Source: UBA11373 sp035291545 | GTDB lineage: Bacteria > Actinomycetota > Acidimicrobiia > Spongiisociales > UBA11373 | Direction of reading: 5' to 3' | DNA: 29,782 nucleotides | Assembly: GCA_035291545.1 (NCBI GenBank) | Contig: DATDRW010000027.1 | Location: 1-29,782 of the forward strand | Part shown: piece after piece, positions 1 to 7,213 of the stretch | Layout: the number at the start of each line of letters is the position of its first letter | Numbering within the stretch: position 1 is the first letter of the stretch | The notes under the pieces: model-generated | Told to the model about the DNA's origin: nothing | Database searches by the model: none | The model's input: the letters and a program-made list of their open reading frames with translations, nothing else | Program-made: the position numbers and the translations under genes

Positions 1-912
1 CTTGGAGTGTCCGCGGGTGTGGCCCAGGGCATGATCCGGTTGGCCACTGCTCTCGCCGACATGCCGCACACCCGGGTTTCCCTCGAGGGGGGTCGCATCG
101 ACCTCACCCGGGTGCGGCACCTGGTGGCTGTCCGCGACGCCAACCCGGCGCTCTTCGCCGAGCACGAGCAGGCTCTCATCGACACGATCGAGGGTCTGGC
201 AATGGATCACGTCGGCCGGGTACTCGGCTATTGGCGTCAGCAGGCCGACCTCGGTTCCGCAGAACAGGATGCGACAGCACTGCGCGAGCAGCGCCGCCTC
301 TTCGTCTCCGCCGTGGGTGGCATGGTCTACGTCGACGGCCGGTTCGACCCCGTGGCCGGCCAGATCCTGATCACCGCACTCGACAGCCTCACCGACCCGG
401 GGAACCTCGACCCCGCCGATCACCGCACCCCCGCGCAACGCCGCGCCGACGCCCTGACCGACCTGTGCCGCCACCACCTCGACCACGGCGACCTCCCGGT
501 TCAGCGCACCGAGCGGCCCCACGTCGTTGTTCACCTCTCCCTCGACGCCCTCGAAGGACGCGCCGGGCGGCCCTGCGAACTCGACGACACCGGGGTGATA
601 ACACCAGAGACTGCACGCCGGCTCGCCTGCGACGCCAGGATCACCCGGGTGATCACCGGTCCCGATTCCCGGATCCTCGACGTCGGCGGCACCACCCGGG
701 TGATCCCTCACGCCCTGCGCATCGCGCTCGCTGTCCGCGATGGCGGCTGTGTGATCTCGGGATGCGGTGCACCGCGCCGCTGGTGCGACGCCCATCACGT
801 GGTGCATTGGGCCGACGGCGGACCCACCAGACTCGACAACCTGGTGCTGCTCTGCTTTCGCCACCACACCCTGATCCACGAAGGTAAGGTGCGATTACCG
901 CAGCAGGAGTGA
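1..912 (+). CDS. DUF222 / HNH endonuclease (13E12 repeat family), 5'-truncated by window edge
   Basis: The reading frame is open from the first base. The first start codon inside the window is GTG at 7, but family members usually run to about 380-450 aa, so the N-terminus probably lies upstream. What remains (about 300 aa) carries the DUF222 region followed by a C-terminal HNH/McrA-like nuclease: a Cys pair (CVISGC), the WCDAHHVVHWADGG core, then LDNLVLLCFRHH. All zinc- and metal-binding residues of the motif appear intact. Such genes are multicopy in actinobacteria; in Mycobacterium tuberculosis they are the REP13E12 elements, where prophage phiRv1 integrates. Their cellular role is unknown. 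A paralogue lies at 24319-25449 on the other strand. The gene converges on the epimerase with a 41-bp gap. Family assignment is firm, nuclease activity is inferred. Confidence 0.9.
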   Translation, partial: LGVSAGVAQGMIRLATALADMPHTRVSLEGGRIDLTRVRHLVAVRDANPALFAEHEQALIDTIEGLAMDHVGRVLGYWRQQADLGSAEQDATALREQRRLFVSAVGGMVYVDGRFDPVAGQILITALDSLTDPGNLDPADHRTPAQRRADALTDLCRHHLDHGDLPVQRTERPHVVVHLSLDALEGRAGRPCELDDTGVITPETARRLACDARITRVITGPDSRILDVGGTTRVIPHALRIALAVRDGGCVISGCGAPRRWCDAHHVVHWADGGPTRLDNLVLLCFRHHTLIHEGKVRLPQQE

Positions 913-953
913 AGGCCCCAGCAGCGCCGTCACCCGGAATCCAGCAACCGAGG

Positions 954-1886
954 TCATCCCCGACTCCACTCGATCGTCTTCGCCAGGCCCTGGGGCAGCG
1001 TCGTCCACGCCACCCAACCGAGCTCCTTCTTGGCGCGAGAAGGATCGACCACGGAGCGGTACACGTCACCCGGCTTTGCCGGGCCGTGGTCGGCCTTGGT
1101 GGCATAGCCGACGAGCCGGGCCATCGTGTCGTAGAGGTCGCTGATCGAAATCTCCGTGCCGGTCCCGATGTTGATCATGAAGCCGTCGCCGGCGTCGGCG
1201 GCCCGGACGAAGGCATCGCACACGTCGCCCACGTACACGAAGTCGCGGGTCTGGTTCCCGTCACCGAAAATCACCGGTCTCCGCCCTCCGAGCATCGCCT
1301 GGGCAAAGATGGCGATCACGCCTCCCTCGAGGCCGGGGTTCTGACGCGGCCCATACACGTTGGCCAGGGCGAGGAGCGAGTACTCGAGCCCGTGGACGTC
1401 GCGGTACCAGCAGAAGTAATCCTCGACGATCTTCTTCGAGATCCCGTACGGGGAGGCGGGATGCTTGACCGCGGTCTCCTTGACCGGGAGCCGGGCACCG
1501 TCGCCGTAGACCGCACCCCCCGATGATGCGAAGCACACCTTGCGCGCCCCGGCCCGCCGAGCAGCGCCGAGCACGCAGAGGGTGCCGACCACGTTCACCT
1601 CGGCGTCATGGATCGGATCCTCCATCGACGGCCGCACCTTCGACTGGGCGGCGAGATGGAACACGACCTCGGGTGCGAAGCGGGAGAAGAGGTCAACGAG
1701 TTCGGGCGAACGAATATCGGTGACGTGCACGCTCACGCCCCGGCGCCTGGCGTCGCCGAGGTTCTCCATCTTCCCCGACGTCAGGTCGTCGACGACGAGC
1801 ACGTCCCAATCGCGGTCGAGGAGCACTTCGGTGAGGTGGCTGCCGATGAATCCGGCACCGCCGGTGACGATGGCCCTGCGTTTCAT
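954..1886 (-). CDS. NAD-dependent sugar-nucleotide epimerase/dehydratase (UDP-glucose 4-epimerase-like, extended SDR)
   Basis: A 310-aa extended short-chain dehydrogenase/reductase. The Rossmann glycine motif GGAGFIG is at residues 9-15, followed by an acidic VVDDL that binds the NAD adenosine. Ser121/Ser122 in the SSGGAVYG segment and the YxxxK pair (Tyr147, Lys151) form the catalytic set. The C-terminal half contains GDGNQTRDFVYVGD, typical of NDP-sugar epimerases. The start at 1886 is chosen because the Rossmann strand begins immediately and GAGGAACCC precedes it; the longer open frame adds 36 atypical residues. It lies 7 bp after the nucleotidyltransferase stop, so the two are probably co-translated. 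The likely role is interconversion of an NDP-sugar (Glc/Gal or GlcNAc/GalNAc) for a wall or surface polysaccharide. The exact substrate cannot be read from the sequence. Confidence 0.9.
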   Translation of the reverse strand: MKRRAIVTGGAGFIGSHLTEVLLDRDWDVLVVDDLTSGKMENLGDARRRGVSVHVTDIRSPELVDLFSRFAPEVVFHLAAQSKVRPSMEDPIHDAEVNVVGTLCVLGAARRAGARKVCFASSGGAVYGDGARLPVKETAVKHPASPYGISKKIVEDYFCWYRDVHGLEYSLLALANVYGPRQNPGLEGGVIAIFAQAMLGGRRPVIFGDGNQTRDFVYVGDVCDAFVRAADAGDGFMINIGTGTEISISDLYDTMARLVGYATKADHGPAKPGDVYRSVVDPSRAKKELGWVAWTTLPQGLAKTIEWSRG

Positions 1887-1893
1887 GGGTTCC

Positions 1894-2961
1894 TCAATTC
1901 GGGGGACGGAAGGTGACGCCGCCGGCTTCGATCGTGGCGCCGGGGGCGACGCGCATCCCGTGATCCAGCTCGCACGCGGCTCCCACCGACGCACCCCGGC
2001 CGACGACCGCGGCTCCGCCGACGAACGCCCCCGGCCCGACGCTGGCGTCGTGGCCGATGATGCCTCGCCGGATCACCGCGCCGTCGGCGATCCCGGCCCC
2101 CGACATCACCACCGACTCCTCGATGATCGCACCGGGGGCGATCCGGGCACCGGGGCCGATCCACGACCACGACCCCGCCAACCGCCCCGACACGGCGGCA
2201 CCGGCGTTCTCGTGTGTGGCAGCCGGGCGATGGAGGACGGAACCCCCGGCATACACGACATCGTGCGCAGCCAGGTACAACGACGGGGTCCCGATGTCGA
2301 TCCAGCGGCCGGTGAGGAGCACGCCCCGCAGCGCATTTGCCGCCGCCAGCGCCGGGAACACCACTTGCTCGAAGGACAGCGGGCCTTCCGGGTAGCCGGC
2401 GAGGGTGGCCCGGGTGAGGGCGTACATCCCGGCATTGACGGTTCGCGCCGGGGCCTGGTCGGTGGGAGGTTTCTCGATGAACCGCTCGACCAACCCGTCG
2501 GACCGAGTGACGACCACCCCGTACGCGCTGGTGTCGGCCACCTCCACCAGACCCAGCGTCGCCTCCCCGTGATCACCGACGAGGGCCGCCAGATCCGCCT
2601 CGACCACCACGTCACCGTTGAGCACGAGAAACCGGTCGTCGAGCAGGTCGAGCACGGCCCTGACCGGCCCGGCAGTGTCGAGCGGCTCCTCCTCGACGAC
2701 GAGGCGAACCGCCAATCCCCCCGGCGAGGTGGCGGCGTACCGCTCCCACGCTCCGAGGAGCTCTCGTCCGACGGCGAGGAACACCTCGCTTATCCCGGCC
2801 GCGGCGAGCTGGCGGAGCTGATACTCGACGAAGGGGACACCGGCGAGCGGCAGGAGGCCCTTGGGAACGTCGCTGGTGAGCGGCCACATCCGGGTGCCGC
2901 GTCCGCCGACGAGGAGTACCGCCTGGCGGATCGAAACGGCGTCGCTAGCCGGTCGGGGCAT
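1894..2961 (-). CDS. Sugar-phosphate nucleotidyltransferase with C-terminal left-handed beta-helix (GMPP/GlmU-like)
   Basis: A 355-aa protein. The N-terminal NTP_transferase domain opens with the nucleotide-binding signature GGRGTRMWPLT (residues 19-29), followed by PKGLLPL with Lys34. LNGDVVV at about 115-120 supplies the metal-binding Asp117. From about residue 243 to the end there are hexapeptide-like repeats (IGPGARIAPGAII, VGPGAFVGGAAVVG), which form a left-handed beta-helix. This architecture is that of mannose-1-phosphate guanylyltransferases and related enzymes that activate a sugar-1-phosphate with NTP. The base and sugar are not decidable here. The gene overlaps the 3' end of the upstream LCP gene by 17 bp and is followed 7 bp later by an epimerase, suggesting an operon that makes and then attaches a glycopolymer. 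No strong Shine-Dalgarno precedes the start, in keeping with coupling to the upstream gene. Confidence 0.88.
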   Translation of the reverse strand: MPRPASDAVSIRQAVLLVGGRGTRMWPLTSDVPKGLLPLAGVPFVEYQLRQLAAAGISEVFLAVGRELLGAWERYAATSPGGLAVRLVVEEEPLDTAGPVRAVLDLLDDRFLVLNGDVVVEADLAALVGDHGEATLGLVEVADTSAYGVVVTRSDGLVERFIEKPPTDQAPARTVNAGMYALTRATLAGYPEGPLSFEQVVFPALAAANALRGVLLTGRWIDIGTPSLYLAAHDVVYAGGSVLHRPAATHENAGAAVSGRLAGSWSWIGPGARIAPGAIIEESVVMSGAGIADGAVIRRGIIGHDASVGPGAFVGGAAVVGRGASVGAACELDHGMRVAPGATIEAGGVTFRPPN

Positions 2962-4231
2962 CGGCCCCGACGATAACCACCACTTCGACGTCGGCCGGGG
3001 TTCGGCCGACGATCACCTCGCCGTATCCGAGGGCATCGGCGACCGCCTGCGCCAGCGCCAGGTTGGCGGCACCGGCAACGATCTCGGTGGTCTGGTAGTC
3101 GCTCCTGGCCGAGTCGACGGTGTCGAGCACATCGAACCCGGCTGTGGCGAGCACCGTCGCCACCGCCGCCGCCGACCCGGCGATCCCGCTGCCGTTGTGC
3201 ACCTGAATCCGGGCTTCGGCATCGACGCTCATCGGGGCTCCCGCGCCAAAGGCGTCGATCACGTTCGACGCCTCCGGCTCCACCCGCACCACGTACGACG
3301 TTCCGTTCTCCTCGAAACCCTTCACGGGAAGCGTCATCGATTCGACATCCGAACCGCTGATGCTCCGCATCGACCAGGCGAGCTGAATGATCTCTTCAGC
3401 GTCGAACCCGCTGTCGGCGACGACGAACCCGCCGAGCGCGTCCACCAAATCCTCGAACCCGGAAAGCGAGGTGGGACGATCGACCTGGGTGAGGATGGCG
3501 AGGAGCACGTCCTGCTGTCTCCGCGTCCGGCCGATGTCGTTGGCGTCGACGCTCACCCATCCCCCGTTGCGCAGTTCCTGATACTTCCGGCTGCGCGCAT
3601 AGGAGAGGGCGGTCTCGCCGTCGAGCAGCTGGGTGCCTGCGTTGACCGCGAGACCGGAGGACAGATCGCGAGCCGGATAGGGGAAGGTGAGCCGGATCCC
3701 GCCGATGGCGTCGATGATCGACGCGAACCCACCGAACTCCACCTGCAGGTAGTGGTGGATCGGCAGCCCCGTCTCCTCGGCAACCGCACCGACCAGGTCG
3801 GCGGCACCGGAGCCGAACGCGGCGTTGATGCGTCCCACCCTGCCGCCGTAGTCGACGCGCAGGTCGCGCGGGATCGAGAGCAGCTGCATCCGGCTCGCGT
3901 CGGGGAGCACCTGGAGCAGGATGATCACGTCGGCACGCTGGCCCCCGGCGGCGCCGAAGTTGGTGAGGTCCTCGAGGTTCTCCCGGCTGTCGCTTCCCAC
4001 GAGCAGGAACGTGCGCGGCTCGGAGACGTCGGGCGTGCCGGCGAGAGACAGGTCGGTCGACGGAATGGTCGACACCGATGAGGACACTCTCTGGGCGGCC
4101 CACCACACGACGCCGAGCGCCCCGAATACCAGGACGTTGGCGGCGATGAGGGAAACCACGATCGTCCGCTTCATCCCCTTACGCACCGGAGGCGGCGGCT
4201 GTGGAACGCGGGGATGGGAAGGCATGGTCAT
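2945..4231 (-). CDS. LytR-CpsA-Psr (LCP) family glycopolymer transferase with LytR_C domain
   Basis: A 428-aa membrane-anchored protein. A short Pro-rich cytoplasmic segment precedes one transmembrane helix at about 22-45, starting TIVVSLIAANVLVFGALG. The LCP domain follows at about 72-225, with the hallmark FLLVGSDSR, an ADVIILLQV segment, an SIPRDLRV motif with the lipid-phosphate-binding Arg, and LDGETALSYARSR. The C-terminal roughly 90 residues (from ARIQVHNGSGIAG) match the LytR_C domain. LCP enzymes move undecaprenyl-linked glycopolymers onto peptidoglycan (for example arabinogalactan by Lcp1 in mycobacteria), acting outside the membrane. The sugar nucleotidyltransferase and epimerase directly downstream would supply precursor sugars. 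A second ATG two codons in is an equally possible start. Confidence 0.92.
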   Translation of the reverse strand: MTMPSHPRVPQPPPPVRKGMKRTIVVSLIAANVLVFGALGVVWWAAQRVSSSVSTIPSTDLSLAGTPDVSEPRTFLLVGSDSRENLEDLTNFGAAGGQRADVIILLQVLPDASRMQLLSIPRDLRVDYGGRVGRINAAFGSGAADLVGAVAEETGLPIHHYLQVEFGGFASIIDAIGGIRLTFPYPARDLSSGLAVNAGTQLLDGETALSYARSRKYQELRNGGWVSVDANDIGRTRRQQDVLLAILTQVDRPTSLSGFEDLVDALGGFVVADSGFDAEEIIQLAWSMRSISGSDVESMTLPVKGFEENGTSYVVRVEPEASNVIDAFGAGAPMSVDAEARIQVHNGSGIAGSAAAVATVLATAGFDVLDTVDSARSDYQTTEIVAGAANLALAQAVADALGYGEVIVGRTPADVEVVVIVGADAPTG

Positions 4232-4286
4232 GGCGCCGTGTGGTTATAGCACCGACCGCGCCATGTGCAGCCGAACCGGCGGGCGG

Positions 4287-4895
4287 TCAGGCGGCTGCCG
4301 CCACCCCGAGGTGCCGATCGAGGAAGCCGACGAGCCGTTGCAGGGCGTCCGTGGCGGCGGGCAACGAGTAGTCCGCGGAGGCGTCGTTCCAGAACCCGGA
4401 GCCGAGCCCGCGGTACACCACCCACCGCCCCGCTGCCCCGCGATGCGACGACGTCGTCTCCGGATCTGTGGAGAGGACGAGCACGGGCACGTTCGACGGC
4501 ACCACCGATCCGGCGAAGGACGGCGAAAGCAGGACCAAGGGGATGTTCCGCTCGGCGGCGACCTCTGTCGCCGAACCTGCCCCGCCTCCGATGCCGAGCA
4601 CTGCGCGCCGATCGGCGCGAGACCAATCGCCCCAGGCTCCGCCGAAGGCGTCGACGGCGCCGGCGAGGTCGCGCTTGGTCCCCGGGGGCACCACCGCGGC
4701 GTACCCGAAGCGGGCGAGGTGGCGCGCCAGGGTCTTGAGCGGTGGGGTGGGATCGACCGCGTCGGTGAGGGCAACCCCGGGGTGCCGGTCGACGGTATCG
4801 GGACGAGCCAGGTAAGCGGAACGATACGGCGCGACCGGCATCGGATGGCCGCCGTAGAGAATGGGCACCCTTCCCTCGCCCGGGATGACGCTCAC
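4287..4895 (-). CDS. Alpha/beta-hydrolase-like protein lacking a canonical nucleophile
   Basis: A 202-aa protein starting at GTG 4895, with a GGAGGT ribosome site 7 bp upstream. The layout resembles a small dienelactone-hydrolase-like fold: an early YGGHP turn, LARHLARFGYAAVVP (helix plus strand typical after the oxyanion loop), a strand-turn-helix at VLGIGGGAG (residues 99-107), then VPVLVLSTDPETTSS and a C-terminal helix. At the usual GxSxG nucleophile elbow the central residue here is Gly (about residue 103), so catalysis by the normal triad seems unlikely. It sits 36 bp after birA and 55 bp before the LCP gene, on the same strand. Function is not recognised. It could be a pseudo-enzyme or binding protein, and the fold assignment is itself tentative. 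Confidence 0.65.
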   Translation of the reverse strand: MSVIPGEGRVPILYGGHPMPVAPYRSAYLARPDTVDRHPGVALTDAVDPTPPLKTLARHLARFGYAAVVPPGTKRDLAGAVDAFGGAWGDWSRADRRAVLGIGGGAGSATEVAAERNIPLVLLSPSFAGSVVPSNVPVLVLSTDPETTSSHRGAAGRWVVYRGLGSGFWNDASADYSLPAATDALQRLVGFLDRHLGVAAAA

Positions 4896-4931
4896 TGGTC
4901 CACCTCCGTCGCCACGCTAGTGGCGGCACCC

Positions 4932-5621
4932 TCAATGCTCGGCGGACCGCACGACGCGCACCGCACCCGATTCGAGCACGACCTCCCCTGCCCCCGTGAC
5001 GACGATGAGCCCGCCACCCGGGGCGATGCCCACCGCGACTCCCTCCCCGTCGGGCTCCCAGGCGATGCGACGACCGATCGTGAGGCACCGCGCGCGGTAC
5101 TCGCTCCGACCCCATTCGTCGGGACCGGCACCGGCCCGCTCCAGCACCCGGACACCCCACGCCTCGGCGAGGTGCGCCGCGGCCGCGGCACCCGGATCGG
5201 TCTCGTGCAGCGCTCCGTAGCCGGGCGGTGGCTGTGGCCAGTACAGATTGGCGCCGAGTCCGGTTACGACGACGTCGCCGGATCGCTCGGTGAGGATGCC
5301 CCCGACCTTGCGGTCTCCGACCATCAGGTCGTTGGGCCATTTCACGCCGACATCGCCTCCGAATCCGTCGAGGGCGGCGAGCGCGGAGACGAGGGTCAAC
5401 CGGGCTACCGCCTCCGCCGGCCAGGTGGGCCGCCACGCCAGCGACACGGCCAGGGCGCGGGGTGCGGTCTCCCACCCGGCTCCGGTCCGACCCCGTCCGG
5501 CGGTCTGTGTCGCGGCCGAGACCAGCACGGGACGCCCTGCAAACCGTTGCCGCGCCTCATCCTGGGTCGAGGAGACGACATCGAGGTGAACGGCAGTGAG
5601 AGGTGTAGCCATCGTGGTCAT
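4932..5621 (-). CDS. birA: Biotin--[acetyl-CoA-carboxylase] ligase, catalytic-only (class I)
   Basis: About 229 aa. It activates biotin with ATP to biotinyl-AMP and transfers it to the lysine of biotin carrier domains, most obviously the alpha subunit encoded at 7214-8974. The signature GRGRTG is at residues 42-47, and KWPNDLMV with its catalytic-region residues is at 94-101, followed by Lys105 in RKVGGIL. A small C-terminal SH3-like domain ends the protein (ITIGRRIAW-type strand through VVLESGAVRVV). There is no N-terminal winged helix, so it should not act as a transcriptional repressor as E. coli BirA does. The longer open frame upstream is rejected because it runs antisense into the carboxylase gene. 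Start 5621 or 5612 are both possible. It is divergent from the carboxylase operon across about 40 bp. Confidence 0.9.
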   Translation of the reverse strand: MTTMATPLTAVHLDVVSSTQDEARQRFAGRPVLVSAATQTAGRGRTGAGWETAPRALAVSLAWRPTWPAEAVARLTLVSALAALDGFGGDVGVKWPNDLMVGDRKVGGILTERSGDVVVTGLGANLYWPQPPPGYGALHETDPGAAAAAHLAEAWGVRVLERAGAGPDEWGRSEYRARCLTIGRRIAWEPDGEGVAVGIAPGGGLIVVTGAGEVVLESGAVRVVRSAEH

Positions 5622-5661
5622 CCCGCGAGTCGAATCTGAGCGACCATACTCCGGGGAGCCC
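5622..5661. promoter_or_regulatory. Short divergent intergenic region birA / acyl-CoA carboxylase
   Basis: Only about 40 bp separates the two divergent start codons (49 bp if birA starts at 5612). At least one promoter must overlap the neighbouring coding sequence, or one transcript must be leaderless. A GGGGAG ribosome site precedes the carboxylase ATG. I could not identify convincing -35/-10 pairs. Confidence 0.45.
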
Positions 5662-7212
5662 ATGAGCACCGAGGAGCGAATCGAACGACTGCGACGACTC
5701 CGCGAGGAGCACGAGCACGCCGGAAGCCAGCGGGCGGTCGACAAGCAGCACGAAGCCGGGAAGATGACCGCCCGGGAGCGGATCGACACGCTCCTCGACA
5801 AGGGCTCGTTCGTCGAGACGGACATGTTCGTGCGTCACCGGGCGCGCGGTTTCGGTATCGAGGACCGCCGGCCTCCGGGCGACGCGGTGATCACCGGCTG
5901 GGGAACGGTCGACGGACGCCCGATCTTCGTGTTCGCCGAGGACTTCACGGTCTTCGGGGGATCCCTCGGCGAGGCGGTGAGCGAGAAGATCTGCAAGATC
6001 ATGGATCTCGCCATGAAGACCGGCGCCCCCCTCGTCGGTCTCAAGGACTCCGGCGGCGCCCGGATCCAGGAAGGGGTGTTCGCCCTCGACGGGTACGGGC
6101 GGATCTTCCACCGCAACGTCATGGCCTCCGGCGTCATCCCCCAGATTTCGGTCATCATGGGCCCCTGCGCCGGAGGAGCGGTGTACTCGCCGGCGATCAC
6201 CGATTTCGTGTACCAGGTCGAGGGCGCGTCGCACCTCTTCATCACCGGCCCCGATGTCATCAAGGCGGTGACGGGGGAAGACGTCACCTTCGACACCCTC
6301 GGCGGCGCCCTTCCCCACAGCACGACATCCGGGGTGACCCACTTCGTCGCCGCGGACGGAAGGCAGGCCCTCGAGGAGGTGAGGTTCCTGCTCTCGTTCC
6401 TCCCCCAGAACAACATGGAGGCCCCGCCCTTCTTCACTCCCACCGATCGGCCCGACCGCATGGACGAGGGACTGACCACGATCGTGCCCGACTCCCCCAA
6501 CCAGCCCTACGAAATGCCCGAACTCATCGAGCTCGTCGTCGACGACGGTGAGTTCTACGAGGTGCACCACAACTTCGCCCCCAACCTCGTCGTCGGCTTC
6601 GCACGACTCGACGGCTACAGCGTCGGGATCGTGGGCAACAACCCGGCTGCGCTGGCGGGCACCCTCGATATCGACGCCTCGGTCAAGGGTGCCCGTTTCG
6701 TACGGTTTTGCGACGCCTTCAACATCCCGATCGTCTCGTTCGTCGACGTGCCCGGGTTCCTCCCCGGTGTCGACCAGGAGCACGGAGGGATCATCCGCCA
6801 CGGCGCCAAGCTGCTCTACGCCTACTGCGAGGCCACCGTGGCGCGGGTGACGGTCATCACCAGGAAGGCGTACGGTGGCGCCTACGTGGTCATGAACTCG
6901 CGCGGCGTCGGCGCCGACATGGCCTTCGCGTGGCCCACCGCCGAGATCGCGGTGATGGGAGCGCAGGGTGCGGTGAACATCATCCACCGCCGCGAAATCG
7001 CCGAGGCCGACGACCCCGAGGCCACACGCTCGAAACTCATCACCGATTACGAGGGGGCGTTTTCCAACCCATACGTCGCCGCAGAACGCGGGCTGATCGA
7101 CGAGGTCATCGAACCCCGGGAGACCCGACACCGCCTCATCCAGGCGCTCGACGTGCTTCGAACCAAGCGGGTCGCACTCCCGCCCAAGAAACACGGGAAC
7201 ATCCCTCTCTAG
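5662..7212 (+). CDS. pccB: Acyl-CoA carboxylase carboxyltransferase (beta) subunit, propionyl/acetyl-CoA type
   Basis: A 516-aa member of the carboxyltransferase family that moves CO2 from biotin to an acyl-CoA. Start 5662 is set by MSTEERIERL and a GGGGAG site. The N-terminal crotonase-like half has the oxyanion-hole motif GGARIQEGV (from residue 131), and MGPCAGGAVYSP follows. The C-terminal half has VDVPGFLPGVDQE and KAYGGAYVVM. At the position reported to set acyl-CoA preference in Streptomyces coelicolor (Asp422 in PccB, Ile in AccB) this protein has Val409, which looks more AccB-like, so acetyl-CoA may also be used. Length is normal for the family. It is followed one base later by the alpha subunit gene, so the two form one operon. 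Confidence 0.93.
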   Translation: MSTEERIERLRRLREEHEHAGSQRAVDKQHEAGKMTARERIDTLLDKGSFVETDMFVRHRARGFGIEDRRPPGDAVITGWGTVDGRPIFVFAEDFTVFGGSLGEAVSEKICKIMDLAMKTGAPLVGLKDSGGARIQEGVFALDGYGRIFHRNVMASGVIPQISVIMGPCAGGAVYSPAITDFVYQVEGASHLFITGPDVIKAVTGEDVTFDTLGGALPHSTTSGVTHFVAADGRQALEEVRFLLSFLPQNNMEAPPFFTPTDRPDRMDEGLTTIVPDSPNQPYEMPELIELVVDDGEFYEVHHNFAPNLVVGFARLDGYSVGIVGNNPAALAGTLDIDASVKGARFVRFCDAFNIPIVSFVDVPGFLPGVDQEHGGIIRHGAKLLYAYCEATVARVTVITRKAYGGAYVVMNSRGVGADMAFAWPTAEIAVMGAQGAVNIIHRREIAEADDPEATRSKLITDYEGAFSNPYVAAERGLIDEVIEPRETRHRLIQALDVLRTKRVALPPKKHGNIPL

Positions 7213-7213
7213 C

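Noticed and set aside
4932..5825. N-terminal extension of the biotin ligase upstream of 5621, which might have been a DNA-binding domain
   Set aside because: The extension is Ser/Arg/Cys-rich, lies antisense to the start of the carboxylase gene and has no helix-turn-helix pattern.
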